A stretch of 64,000 nt of DNA from Micromonospora sp. ATCC 39149 (GTDB taxonomy: Bacteria > Actinomycetota > Actinomycetes > Mycobacteriales > Micromonosporaceae), in contig NZ_GG657738.1 in the NCBI RefSeq assembly GCF_000158815.1, positions 5,446,592 to 5,510,591 of the forward strand, written 5' to 3'. How positions within the stretch are numbered: position 1 is the stretch's first letter; each line of letters begins with the position of its first letter. Under the pieces are notes generated by a model. That model made no database searches. It was not told the DNA's origin and worked only from the letters and a program-made list of their open reading frames with translations. A program made the position numbers and the translations under genes. Positions 42,497-51,476 of the stretch are shown one piece after another.

Positions 42497-42672
42497 CGGG
42501 CGTACTCGTTCAGGAGCAGCAGAGAACGGTGGTCGACGAAGCGCAGCCGGGCGAGGCCGGCGATGAGGATCGCATGGGCCGTGGCCTCGAAGGCGGCCGG
42601 ATCGTCGTAGCGCCAGCAGATGTGGCTGGCGGGCAGCGCGGGGCCTGCGCCGCCGCTCACCTGCCGCCCCAT
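42493..42672 (-). CDS. 59-aa MEDS/STAS fragment protein coupled to the RsbA-like gene
   Basis: From ATG at 42672 the product contains PASHICWRYDDPAAFEATAH, the N-terminal signature of MEDS-type proteins, followed directly by LRFVDHRSLLLL, which looks like the end of a STAS anti-sigma antagonist. The intervening 150 or so residues of a normal MEDS-STAS protein are missing while the frame is kept. The stop overlaps the start of the RsbA-like gene (ATGA). It is either an in-frame deletion relic kept for coupling, or a functional microprotein. Confidence 0.6.
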   Translation of the reverse strand: MGRQVSGGAGPALPASHICWRYDDPAAFEATAHAILIAGLARLRFVDHRSLLLLNEYAR

Positions 42673-42734
42673 GCCCGCAGTCTATGCCCACCCCTGGGCC
42701 GTCCCGGTGCCGGCCATCCCGGTCATCCGCGCTG

Positions 42735-43395
42735 GTGGAAGCACGCCGGGCCCGGTCGCTGCCGAGGCGGCTCCTGGTCTCCGCTGGCGCCCGCCGTGAC
42801 CGAACGCATCCGGCTGCTCACCTCGCACTCCCTGATCCAGGGGTACGGCACGACCGAGACGCTGATCGCGGTGACCGGGCGGGCGGACGCGCTGCGCCGC
42901 CGGCATCGTTGGGACCCCCTGCCGGGCGTGGAAACCCGGATCCTCGACCGGGAGGACCAGCCGGTGCCGGCCGACGGCGAGTCGGTCGGCGAGCTGAGCA
43001 TCCGGGGCCCGACGCTGTTCAGCGGGTACGTCGACGGGTGGGAGCGGCGCGCCAACGCCGCCGGGTGGCACACCACCGGCGACCTGGCCGCCGTGGCGGC
43101 GGACGGCTCGCACCGGATAGTCGGGCGGCTGACCGACGTGGTGCACAGCCGCACCTGCCGGGTGCACGCCGGGCAGGTCGAGGAGGTGCTGCTCAGCTAC
43201 CCCGGTGTGCGACGCCGCCGTGGTCGGCATCCCGCACGCCGTGCAGGGCGAGCAGGTCACCGCGTACGTCGTCGCCGCCGAAGGGCTCACCGCCCAGGCG
43301 CTCATCGACCACGTGGGCCGCCAGCTGTCTGCCGGCCAGCGGCCCCGCCGGGTCCTCTTCGTCGACGAACTGCCCCGCAGCGCGCCGCCCGCCCG
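42735..43395 (+). pseudogene. degenerate acyl-CoA synthetase (C-terminal half, two frameshifts)
   Basis: Three successive frames align with the intact synthetase at 44759-46165. They are ARRARSLPRRLLVSAGA; then IQGYGTTETLIAVTGRADAL through LPGVETRILDRE and GWHTTGDLAAVAADGSHRIV; then, after a shift near 43205, DAAVVGIPHAVQGEQVTAYV. The segment aligning with the KSGGYRIGAGEVE hinge of the intact protein has become HSRTCRVHAGQVE. The N-terminal half is absent. It is a decayed paralogue, not a functional enzyme. Confidence 0.85.
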
Positions 43396-43409
43396 GGGCG
43401 GCGGGAGCC

Positions 43410-43862
43410 TCAGCCCTCCACCCAGCCGTGCCGCCGGGCCAGCGCCAGCATCCGGGCGCGCACCGCGACGATCTGCGCCCCGGTCAGATCCGGTACGGAG
43501 ATCAGCAACGCCTCGGTGGTCTCGGTGACGAAGGACCGCTCGGACAGCACGTCGCAGAGCCCCTCCTCGTCCTCGACGCCACCCAGGCCCGGCTCCTGGC
43601 CCCGCCCGTTCGACGGCACGACCGTCCGGACCGGCGCGGCCCGCTCGCCCGCCACGGCGGGCCCGAGCACGCGCACCGTCAGCGCCTTCGGGCCACGCTC
43701 GTTCTCCACCGCCTCGTACTCCACCGGGACACCGGGCCCCAGCGCCCACTTGTCGCCGTCCACCGTGTTGGCGTGCACGAACACGTCGTCTCCACCACCG
43801 TCCGGAGCGATGAAGCCGTAGCCCCGAACCTCGTCGAACCGCACTACCCTGCCAGTGAGCAT
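43410..43862 (-). CDS. cold-shock-domain protein with C-terminal extension
   Basis: 150 residues from ATG at 43862 (an in-frame ATG lies four codons upstream at 43874). MLTGRVVRFDEVRGYGFIAP and DDVFVHANTV give RNP1- and RNP2-like motifs of a cold-shock domain (residues 1-65), which binds single-stranded nucleic acid. The further 85 residues include a linker and a helical end (LTGAQIVAVRARMLALARRHG) found in actinobacterial homologues but not in classic CspA (about 67 aa). It may act as an RNA chaperone. It is convergent with the broken synthetase. Confidence 0.88.
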   Translation of the reverse strand: MLTGRVVRFDEVRGYGFIAPDGGGDDVFVHANTVDGDKWALGPGVPVEYEAVENERGPKALTVRVLGPAVAGERAAPVRTVVPSNGRGQEPGLGGVEDEEGLCDVLSERSFVTETTEALLISVPDLTGAQIVAVRARMLALARRHGWVEG

Positions 43863-44044
43863 CGCTACCCGCATTCCTCAGACCAAAAGACCACGACCAC
43901 TACACACCCCCGGCCGACCAGGCCGGGGCACCCCTCAGGGTGACATCCGTTCCCGTCATCCTCCACCCGTACCCACCCCTATCGGCGTGTCGCGCCGGAT
44001 GGCGGGGCGGCGCGGGCCGCCGCGGCGGCCTAGCATCGACGGCT

Positions 44045-44707
44045 GTGATCGAGCAGATCCTGCCCCCGGCCGTGGTGGTGGCCGAATCCTTCACCGACCC
44101 CGACGGCCTGCGCCTCTTCCCCGAGGAGGAGCGGCTCGTCGCCAACGCGGTCGACAAGCGCCGCCGGGAGTTCACCACCGTGCGGCACTGCGCCCGCCAG
44201 GCGCTGGGCGAGCTGGGCATCGCGCCGGTGCCGATCGTTCCGGGTGCGCGCGGCGCCCCGGTCTGGCCCGCCGAGGTCGTCGGCAGCATGACGCACTGCG
44301 AGGGCTACCGTGCGGCGGTCCTCGGCCGCACCACCGCGTTCGCCACCCTCGGCGTGGACGCCGAGCCGCACGCGCCGCTGCCCGAGGGGGTGCTCGACGC
44401 GATCGCCCTGCCGGCCGAGCGGGCGCGCACGGCCGCACTGGCCGCCGACCACCCCACGGTCTGCTGGGACCGCCTGCTGTTCAGCGCCAAGGAGTCGGTC
44501 TACAAGGCGTGGTTCCCGCTGACCGGCCGGTGGCTGGACTTCGCCGAGGCGGACATCGTGGTCAACGCGGCCGGGGCGTTCGTCGCCCATCTGCTGGTGC
44601 CCGGCCCGGTTCTCGGCGGTGCCCCGGTGACCGCCTTCTCCGGCCGGTTCCTGGTCGACCGGGGCCTGGTGCTCACCGCCATCAGCATCCCGGCGGTCGC
44701 CGGCTGA
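44045..44707 (+). CDS. Sfp/EntD-type 4'-phosphopantetheinyl transferase
   Basis: 220 residues from GTG at 44045. It carries the EntD-like N-terminal motif FPEEERLVANAVDKRRREFTTVRHCARQAL, GSMTHCEGYRAAVLG, GVDAEPH (magnesium-binding Asp/Glu) and LLFSAKESVYKAWFPLT (the W/FSxKESxxK signature). It transfers phosphopantetheine from CoA to carrier proteins of polyketide or nonribosomal peptide synthases. No carrier-protein gene is in the window, so it probably acts on synthases elsewhere; neighbours suggest a reduced biosynthetic locus. Confidence 0.93.
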   Translation: MIEQILPPAVVVAESFTDPDGLRLFPEEERLVANAVDKRRREFTTVRHCARQALGELGIAPVPIVPGARGAPVWPAEVVGSMTHCEGYRAAVLGRTTAFATLGVDAEPHAPLPEGVLDAIALPAERARTAALAADHPTVCWDRLLFSAKESVYKAWFPLTGRWLDFAEADIVVNAAGAFVAHLLVPGPVLGGAPVTAFSGRFLVDRGLVLTAISIPAVAG

Positions 44708-44758
44708 ACGCGGCGGGCCGGCGCGCCGCGCGGTCGCCCCGGGCCGGGCACCGTGTCC

Positions 44759-46165
44759 TCAGTCCGCCGCGAGCCTGGACTTCTGCACCTTGCCGAGGGC
44801 GTTGCGGGGGAGCGCGTCGACCAGCCGCACCTCGCGGGGCCGCTTGTGCGCCGACAGGTGGCGGGCCACGAAGTCGATCAGCTCCGGCCCGTTCACCCCG
44901 TCGCCCACCACGTACGCGGTGACCTGCTGGCCGAGGTCCGGGTGCGGGGTGCCGACCACGGCGGCCTCCCGGACGCCCGGATGGGCCAGCAGGGCATCCT
45001 CCACCTCGCCGGCCCCGATCCGGTACCCGCCGCTCTTGATCAGGTCCGTGGCGGCGCGGCCGACGATCCGGTGCCATCCGTCGGGGGCGACCGTGGCGAC
45101 GTCGCCGGTGCGGAACCAGCCGTCCGGGGTGCGGGTGGCCGCGTCGGCGTCCGGCCGGTTGAGGTACCCGTCGCACAGGGTCGGGCCGGCGACCTGGAGT
45201 TCGCCCATCGCGACCCCGTCGGCCGGCAGCGCCGCGCCGTGCTCGTCGACCAGCCGGGTCCGCACCCCGGGCAGCGGCACGCCGACCGTCCCCGGCCGGC
45301 GCGGCCCGTCCGCCCGCGCGCTCACCGTGATCAGGGTCTCCGTCATCCCGTACCGCTCGACGATTTCGTGGCCGGTGAGCGCGGCGAGATCCGCGAAGAC
45401 CGCCGCCGGCAGGGCGGCGCTGCCCGAGACGAGCAGCCGCGCCGGGCGCAGCGCCCGCGCCGAGTCCGGGTCCGCGGCGATCCGGGACCACACCGTGGGT
45501 ACGCCGAAATAGACCGTGCCGCCCGCCGCCGCGTACCGCTCGGGGCGCGGCCGGCCCACGTGGTGCAGCCGGCTGCCCAGCCGCAGCGGCCCGAGCACCC
45601 CCAGCACCAGGCCGTGTACGTGGAACAGCGGTAGCCCGTGCACCAGCAGGTCCGCAGGCGTCCAGGCCCAGGCGTCGGCGAGCCCGTCCAGGCAGGCGGC
45701 GACCGCCCCTCGGGGGATCACCGCGCCCTTCGGGGCCCCGGTCGTGCCGCTGGTGTAGAGGATCAGCGCGGTGGCGGCCGGGTCCGGCTCGGGGTGGACG
45801 GTGTCCGACCGCCGCGCCAGGTCGACCGGGACCACCGGCGGGCCGCCGTCGGTCGGCCCGTCGCCCCCCGCCGGGACCAGCAGCGCCGCCGCGCCGGAGT
45901 CGCGCAGGATGTGGTCGCGCTCCATCGGCCCGGCGTCGGGCGGCACCGGTACGACCGCCGCGCCGGCCAGGAGCGCGCCGACCACCCCGACCACCGTCTC
46001 CAGGGTGGGGGTCGCCTCGACGGCCACCCGGTCGACGCCGACCAGGTCGTCGGCCACCGCCGTGGCGAGTCGGCGTAGCTCCACCCAGGACACGGCCCGG
46101 TCGTCGACCCGGATCGCGTCCGGACGGTCGTCGGCGGACTCGGACAGCCAGCTCAGCAGCGGCAT
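44759..46165 (-). CDS. acyl-CoA synthetase, malonate-CoA ligase-like
   Basis: 468 residues from ATG at 46165 (GGAGAGG upstream). LILYTSGTTGAPKGAVI is the ATP motif, ERYGMTETLIT motif A5, GWFRTGDVATVAPDGWHRI A7-A8, KSGGYRIGAGEVE the hinge, and PRNALGKVQK carries the catalytic Lys. The short N-terminus and the overall pattern fit the MatB-like malonyl/methylmalonyl-CoA synthetases, which supply polyketide extender units. Substrate is inferred. A broken paralogue lies 1.4 kb away. Confidence 0.85.
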   Translation of the reverse strand: MPLLSWLSESADDRPDAIRVDDRAVSWVELRRLATAVADDLVGVDRVAVEATPTLETVVGVVGALLAGAAVVPVPPDAGPMERDHILRDSGAAALLVPAGGDGPTDGGPPVVPVDLARRSDTVHPEPDPAATALILYTSGTTGAPKGAVIPRGAVAACLDGLADAWAWTPADLLVHGLPLFHVHGLVLGVLGPLRLGSRLHHVGRPRPERYAAAGGTVYFGVPTVWSRIAADPDSARALRPARLLVSGSAALPAAVFADLAALTGHEIVERYGMTETLITVSARADGPRRPGTVGVPLPGVRTRLVDEHGAALPADGVAMGELQVAGPTLCDGYLNRPDADAATRTPDGWFRTGDVATVAPDGWHRIVGRAATDLIKSGGYRIGAGEVEDALLAHPGVREAAVVGTPHPDLGQQVTAYVVGDGVNGPELIDFVARHLSAHKRPREVRLVDALPRNALGKVQKSRLAAD

Positions 46166-46389
46166 GTGGACGCACCTCTCCAGCGGCTCGGACCCCGTGG
46201 CGGCGCCGCGCCACCCCGGCCACGGCGGATCCGCCGACCGGGCCGGACCGCCCCGCACGCCGGTAGGGTTCGGTGGGACGGCGGCCGGTCGCGTCGTCGC
46301 CGTGGGCCCGGCACGCGGTCCCGGACGACCCGACGCTAGTCGGGGCGCCCCGGGGCCGGCCACCCCTACGGCCGGCGCCGGAGCGTGTC

Positions 46390-46917
46390 GTGCGCGAACG
46401 GGGAAGGTGGCCGGTGTGGCGGTGCGGTGGTCCGGGTCGTCCGGGGGAAGTCCGGGCGGTCGTCCTGGACCTCGACGGCGTGCTGGTCGACAGCCTGGCC
46501 GTGGCCCGCGAGGCGTGCGCCCTCGCGTACGCCGAGGTGGTCGGCGACGGCGACGCGCCGGTCGACGAGTACTGCCGGCACCCGGGCCGCTACCTGCCCG
46601 AGGTGCTGCGGCTGATGAACCTGCCGGCGGCGATGGCCGATCCCTTCGTGCGGGAGAGCAACCGGCTGTCCCACCTGGTCGTGCCGGTGGACGGGGCGGC
46701 CGGGTTGCTCGGCGCGCTGCGCCGACGGGGCATCGGGCTGGCCGTGGCGACCGGCCGCAGCGGGGCCCGGGCCCGCGACCTGCTGGGCCGGCTGGACATG
46801 CTGCCCCTTCTCGACCACGTGGTCGGCTCCGACGAGGTGGCCCGGCCGAAGCCGGCCCCGGACATCGTGCGCCGGGCGCTGGAGTTGCTCGGCGTCGCGC
46901 CGGCCGACGCCGGCCCC
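46390..46917 (+). pseudogene. HAD-family phosphatase, 3'-truncated at a deletion junction
   Basis: The frame (GTG at 46390, or better 46414 with GGAAGGTGG) has VVLDLDGVLVDS (HAD motif I), VATGRSGARA (motif II) and a CbbY-like cap region. PKPAPDIVRRALELLGVAPADA then stops abruptly where motif III/IV (VGDAxxD) should follow. The next bases belong, in another frame, to an ABC permease. Without the motif IV aspartates the enzyme cannot be active. It lies divergent from the acyl-CoA synthetase. Confidence 0.85.
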
Positions 46918-47260
46918 GGCCAACGTGCCCGCCTTCGTGCTGGCCTTCCTGCTCGGCGTGGCCTGCCTCTTCGCCGTCGGCCCGCTCATCGCGGCGCTCG
47001 CCCCGTCCGCCCGGGCGGCCCGGTCCATCGGGCCGGCGCTGTTCTTCCCGCTGCTCTTCCTCGCCGGGGCCTGGCTGCCGCGCGACCAGATGCCGGCCGT
47101 GCTGGCTCGCATGGGCGACTACTCACCGCTCGGAGCCACCGTGGACACCCTCGCCGCCGCCTGGGCCGGCGACAGCCCGGCGTGGCCGCAGCTGCTCGCC
47201 CTGGCGGTGACCGCCGTCGTCGGCAGCGTCCTGGCCACCCGCTTCTTCCGCTGGGAGTGA
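46918..47260 (+). pseudogene. ABC-2-type permease, C-terminal remnant
   Basis: NVPAFVLAFLLGVACLFAVGPLIAAL and ALFFPLLFLAGAWLPRDQMP, followed by YSPLGATVDTL and a final hydrophobic stretch, are the last three spans of an ABC-2 export permease. There is no start and no ATPase gene; the fragment is fused out of frame to the truncated HAD gene. One deletion evidently removed the end of one gene and the beginning of the other. Confidence 0.85.
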
Positions 47261-47497
47261 GAGGAGGGCCCTGCTCGGGGGCCGCCCGCCGTGCATACCG
47301 CCCCGCTAGGGGGTTGCTAAGGGTGTTTGTCGACTGTGACCCGGATTACTTTCGAGGTGGACGGGGTCGTCACCGACCGCCGGGGGCGTTCTCTCTCCGC
47401 CCGTTCCGTTGCCGCGGAACCAGGTGTCGCCCCGTCGGCGATTCGCTCCGTGGTGACCGGTGTCCCTGGCGGAGCGACGAGCGACGGAGGTCGTGCG

Positions 47498-47809
47498 ATG
47501 AACGTTTCCGATCCCGCCCCAACTGTCCGGACGACGGATCCCATCGTCAACGATGACGACCGGATCGTCCGGTCCGTGCCGGTCAGGACCATCAACGGCG
47601 AGGCCGCCGGCATCATCGACGTGGTGCTGGAGGGCGGCCCCGCCAACCTGCCGGCCGAGCTGCGCAGCCACCGGGTCTCACCGGTGGAGCACAAGATCAA
47701 GGTACGCCACTACGGGGGCTACGAGCACTTCGAGCGGGACTCCGCCGGGATCGGCGGCGACGTGCCGGTGGTCTTCCGCTGGACCGGCCGTACCAGAATC
47801 GCCGAGTAG
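47498..47809 (+). CDS. DUF5988 family protein
   Basis: 103 residues from ATG at 47498, preceded by GGAGG. The body VVLEGGPANLPAELRSHRV, HKIKVRHYGGYEHFERD and VFRWTGRTRIAE matches the DUF5988 family, small soluble proteins often encoded beside actinobacterial polyketide or peptide synthase genes. The N-terminal 30 residues are longer than usual. Its presence supports the idea of a former biosynthetic locus here. Function is unknown. Confidence 0.75.
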   Translation: MNVSDPAPTVRTTDPIVNDDDRIVRSVPVRTINGEAAGIIDVVLEGGPANLPAELRSHRVSPVEHKIKVRHYGGYEHFERDSAGIGGDVPVVFRWTGRTRIAE

Positions 47810-48002
47810 GCCAGGTGGCGATACGGCCACGCCGGCCGACCCGCAGCTGCTGCTCGGGCGGGCGGTGGCGGCCGGAGCCGAGCTGGAACCGCCCGTCGGT
47901 GGGTCCCGGGACGTGGCGTTCCGGGGCCCGGCGGGCGCTGGGCAGCGCTGGGCAGTCGTCGGCGCGGCCCGGGCCGAGTAACGCCGCCTGCGGGGCGGCG
48001 GG

Positions 48003-50267
48003 TCAGGGCCGGTCGGGGGAGAGCCGGTGGGTCAGCGCCGTGTGCCGGCGACCGGTGCCCGCCGTACGCACCGCGATGGCCAACGCCTTGCGGGAGCCGG
48101 CCAGCACGACCAGCTTCCGGGCCCGGGTGACGGCGGTGTAGAGCAGGTTGCGCTGCAACATCGTGTACGCCCCCATGGTCACCGGCACCACCACCGCCGG
48201 GTACTCGCTGCCCTGCGACCGGTGCACGGTGATCGCGTACGCGTGCTGCAACTCGTCGAGCTCGTGGAACTCGTACCCGATGTCCTCGTCCTCGTCGGTG
48301 CGGACGGTCAGCGTCTGGTCGTCGAGGTCCAGGGCGGTGACCACGCCGACGGTGCCGTTGAAGACCCCGGCGGCGCCCTTGTCGTAGTTGTTGCGGACCT
48401 GGATGACCTTGTCGCCGACCCGGAAGACCCGGCCGCCGTGCCGTCGCTCCGGCGCGTCCTCGCGGTGCGGGGCGATCGCCTGCTGCAACAGCGTGTTCAG
48501 GTTCCCGGCGCCGGCCGGCCCGCGCAGCATCGGGGTGAGCACCTGCACGTCGCGTGGACGCAGCCCGAACCGGCGCGGGATCCGCCGGGCCACGATGTCG
48601 ACCACCTGCTCGGCGGTTACCTCTGGCTCGTCGCTGGGGAAGAGGAAGAAGTCGGGGTGCTCGCCGAAGACCGGGGCCTGGCCGGCGTTGATCCGGTGCG
48701 CGTTGACCACCACGCCCGACTCCTGCGCCTGCCGGAAGATCCGGGTCAGCCGGACCCGGGGCACGCTCTCGGCGGCGAGCACGTCGCGCAGCACCTCGCC
48801 GGCACCGACCGAGGGCAGCTGGTCCACGTCGCCGACCAGCAGCAGGTGCGCGCCGGGCGGGACCGCCTTGACCAGCTTGTTGGCGAGGATCAGGTCGAGC
48901 ATGGACGCCTCGTCGACCACCATCAGGTCGGCGTCGACCGGGTTGTCCCGGTCGAACGTGGCGTCCCCGCCGGGGCGTAGCTGGAGCAGCCGGTGCACGG
49001 TCGTGGCCGGGTGGCCGGTCAGCTCGGTGAGCCGCTTCGCCGCCCGCCCGGTCGGCGCGGCCAGCACGATCTTCGCCTTCTTCGCCGCCGCCAGTTCGAT
49101 GATCGACCGGACGGTGAACGACTTGCCGCAGCCGGGGCCGCCGGTCAGCACGGCCACCTTGGAGGTCAGCGCCAGCCGTACCGCCTGTTCCTGCTCGGGG
49201 GCCAGGTCCGCCCCCGTCCGCGCCTTCAGCCAGGCCAGCGCCCGCCCCCAGTCCACGTCCGCGAAGGCGGGCATCCGGTCCACCCGGTCACCCAGCAGCC
49301 GCACCAGGCTCGCCGCGAGGGCCGACTCGGCCCGGTGGAACGGCACCAGGTAGACGGCCGGAATGACCGCACCCTCGCTGCTCGGGTTCGGCACCGCCTC
49401 GCGGACCACGCCGTCGGAGGTGGCCACGAGGTCGGCGAGGCCGGCGGCGACCAACTCCGTCGGGACCTCCAGGATCGTCGCGGCGTCGGCGACCAGGTTC
49501 GGCTCGGGCAGGTAGCAGTGCCCGCTGTCTGCGGCCTCGGAGAGGGTGTACCGGATGCCGGCGCGTACCCGCTGGGGGCTGTCGTGCGGGATGCCCACGG
49601 CCTTGGCGATGTTGTCGGCGGTGCGGAACCCGATGCCCCACACGTCGGCGGCGAGCCGGTACGGGTCGTCGCGCACGACGGCGATGGACTCGTCGCCGTA
49701 TTGCTTGAAGATGCGCACGGCGTGCGAGGTGGAGACCCCGACGCCCTGGAGGAAGACCATTACCTCCTTGATGGCCTTCTGCTCCTGCCAGGCCGCGCCG
49801 ATCGCGGCGGTGCGCTTGCGGCCGAGGCCGTGCACCTCGACCAGCCGGGCGGATTCCTCCTCGATGATCCGCAGCGTGTCCACCCCGAAGGCGGCCACGA
49901 TCCGGGCGGCCATCTTCGGGCCGATGCCCTTGATCAGTCCCGACCCCAGGTAGCGCTCGATGCCCTGCACCGTCGCCGGCAGGACGGTGGTGCACTGGTG
50001 CACCTCGAACTGCCGCCCGTACCTCGGGTGCGAGCCCCACCGGCCGACCAGCCGCAGCCGTTCCCCGGGCTGCGCGCCGGGCAGCGGGCCGACCACGGTG
50101 AGCAGGTCGTCGCCGGAGCGGTCGGTGGCGACGCGGGCGATGGTGTACCCGGTCTCCTCGTTGACGTACGTGACGCGTTCCAGCACCGCTTCGAGCACGG
50201 TGCCGCGCGCGGGGGCACCCGGGCCCGCCGAGGGGGCGGAGACCGGTGCGGGCGGGGTGGTGGACAT
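48003..50267 (-). CDS. recD2: RecD2-type ATP-dependent 5'-3' DNA helicase
   Basis: 754 residues from ATG at 50267. An OB-like N-terminal region and tandem helix-hairpin-helix region (GIGPKMAARIVAAFG, VHGLGRKRTAAIG, VWGIGFRTADNIAKAVGI) identify RecD2 rather than RecBCD-bound RecD. The SF1B motor follows: Walker A LTGGPGCGKSFTVRS, LMVVDEASMLD, LLLVGDVDQLPSVGAGEV and the C-terminal YAITVHRSQGSEYPAVVVP and NLLYTAVTRARK. It acts in DNA repair and recombination without RecBC. Confidence 0.94.
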   Translation of the reverse strand: MSTTPPAPVSAPSAGPGAPARGTVLEAVLERVTYVNEETGYTIARVATDRSGDDLLTVVGPLPGAQPGERLRLVGRWGSHPRYGRQFEVHQCTTVLPATVQGIERYLGSGLIKGIGPKMAARIVAAFGVDTLRIIEEESARLVEVHGLGRKRTAAIGAAWQEQKAIKEVMVFLQGVGVSTSHAVRIFKQYGDESIAVVRDDPYRLAADVWGIGFRTADNIAKAVGIPHDSPQRVRAGIRYTLSEAADSGHCYLPEPNLVADAATILEVPTELVAAGLADLVATSDGVVREAVPNPSSEGAVIPAVYLVPFHRAESALAASLVRLLGDRVDRMPAFADVDWGRALAWLKARTGADLAPEQEQAVRLALTSKVAVLTGGPGCGKSFTVRSIIELAAAKKAKIVLAAPTGRAAKRLTELTGHPATTVHRLLQLRPGGDATFDRDNPVDADLMVVDEASMLDLILANKLVKAVPPGAHLLLVGDVDQLPSVGAGEVLRDVLAAESVPRVRLTRIFRQAQESGVVVNAHRINAGQAPVFGEHPDFFLFPSDEPEVTAEQVVDIVARRIPRRFGLRPRDVQVLTPMLRGPAGAGNLNTLLQQAIAPHREDAPERRHGGRVFRVGDKVIQVRNNYDKGAAGVFNGTVGVVTALDLDDQTLTVRTDEDEDIGYEFHELDELQHAYAITVHRSQGSEYPAVVVPVTMGAYTMLQRNLLYTAVTRARKLVVLAGSRKALAIAVRTAGTGRRHTALTHRLSPDRP

Positions 50268-50343
50268 CGTGACGATGATGGCAGAACGCCCGCCGGGTGC
50301 CGGCCGCCGGGGAGACCGGAGACCCCGGCAGAAGGAGGAACGC

Positions 50344-50877
50344 GTGGAGGTCAACGACGTACTGACCGAGACCTACGGCCGGCTGCCCGCGTTGGTCCGC
50401 GCCGCGGTCGACGGTCTGTCCCCGGAGCAGCTTCGCCGCGCGCCCGCGCCCGGCGGGAACCCGGTGGGCTGGCTGGTGTGGCACCTGACCCGGGTGCAGG
50501 ACCACCACGTCGCAGACCTGCTCGACGCCGAGCAGCTCTGGGCCACCGGCGACTGGGCGGGCCGGTTCGGGCTCGCCGCCGACCCCGACGACACCGGCTA
50601 CGCGCACACCCCGGATCGGGTCGCCAGCGTCGCGCCGGAGAGCGCCCGGGTGCTCGTCGACTACCACGACGCGGTGGCGGAGCGGACCCGGGGATTCCTG
50701 GCCGGGCTACGGCCGGCGGACCTGGACCGGGTGGTCGACGAGGCGTGGGACCCGCCGGTGACCCTCGGGGTGCGGCTGGTCAGCGTCGCCGAGGACGACC
50801 TCCAGCACGTCGGACAGGCCGGGTACGTCCGCGGCCTGCTTCTGCAAGAAGGGGCCCGCCTGACGCATTCCGCATAG
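50344..50877 (+). CDS. DinB-like (DUF664) protein
   Basis: 177 residues from GTG at 50344 with GAAGGAGGAA upstream. A four-helix-bundle sequence carries metal-site histidines in WHLTRVQDHH and DDLQHVGQAGYVRG. Members are putative metal-dependent thiol transferases (mycothiol/bacillithiol type). The final residues (LLQEGARLTHSA) are encoded inside a dispersed repeat, so the native C-terminus was probably replaced or extended. Confidence 0.8.
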   Translation: MEVNDVLTETYGRLPALVRAAVDGLSPEQLRRAPAPGGNPVGWLVWHLTRVQDHHVADLLDAEQLWATGDWAGRFGLAADPDDTGYAHTPDRVASVAPESARVLVDYHDAVAERTRGFLAGLRPADLDRVVDEAWDPPVTLGVRLVSVAEDDLQHVGQAGYVRGLLLQEGARLTHSA

Positions 50878-50890
50878 GGGGCCCCTCCTG
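50844..50890. repeat. dispersed hairpin repeat, copy 1
   Basis: GCAAGAAGGGGCCC, a centre TGACGCATTCCGCATA and a right arm GGGGGCCCCTCCTG. The complementary strand of the element at 56190-56240 has the same order: GCAAGGAGGGGCCC, centre TTACGCCTTCGGTATA, then a GC arm. This intergenic family is, to my knowledge, common in Micromonospora genomes. Here it overlaps the 3' end of the DinB-like gene and supplies its stop codon. Confidence 0.65.
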
Positions 50891-51050
50891 ACGCCGCCCG
50901 AGGCGAACACGCCCGCGCGTGCCTGCACCCCGGCGCCGAGGTCGTGCACCCAGCCGGCCAGGGCGGATTCACCCGGACCGGGTGAGCCGGGATCACCCAC
51001 ACCGCGGGGATGGTCGGCAGACGACGTGTGTTGTCCGGGAGGGAGGGCTG

Positions 51051-51476
51051 ATGGCCGCATCGGCTGCGGACTACCTGTCCCGCTGCGTCGCGGGCCGCCA
51101 CGACAATCTCCCCGAGACCATCAACGGCACGGTGCGCCTGGACCTCCACGACGAGGGCAGCACCGACCACTGGTTCCTCACGATCGGTGACCAACGGGTC
51201 GGGGTGAGTCGGTCGGCGGAGGCGGCGGACCTCGTCGTCGCGGGGGACCGGAAGGTGTTCGACCGGATCGTCGCCGAGGGCACGCACATCGGCGCGGCGC
51301 TGGTCCGCAACGACATCACCGCGCAAGGAGACCTGCGGCTGCTGATGCTGCTGCGGCGGCTGTTCCCCGGCCCGCCCGACGCCCGCCACCCCCGGCAGGT
51401 CGCCGCCGAGCGGGCCCCGACGTCCCGCGACGCGTCGGGGTTTGACCGGTCCCCGGAGCGGGGTGAGCGGCAGTGA
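51051..51476 (+). CDS. SCP2-like sterol/lipid-binding domain protein
   Basis: 141 residues from ATG at 51051 (GGGAGGG upstream). The LPETINGTVRLDLHDEGSTDHW, WFLTIGDQRVGVSRS and VVAGDRKVFDRIV pattern, plus RGD-like strands ending in LRLLMLLRRLFPGP, fits an SCP2 lipid-carrier domain. The C-terminal 35 residues are disordered. The stop overlaps the GTG of the glycosidase gene, so the pair is coupled; the functional link is not obvious. Confidence 0.75.
   Translation: MAASAADYLSRCVAGRHDNLPETINGTVRLDLHDEGSTDHWFLTIGDQRVGVSRSAEAADLVVAGDRKVFDRIVAEGTHIGAALVRNDITAQGDLRLLMLLRRLFPGPPDARHPRQVAAERAPTSRDASGFDRSPERGERQ

Noticed and set aside
47815..47981. Possible VOC/glyoxalase C-terminus (LLGRAVAAGAELEPPVG)
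   Set aside because: The resemblance is short and lacks the final GNxW/F motif; no start or ribosome site. It might be a relic but cannot be supported.
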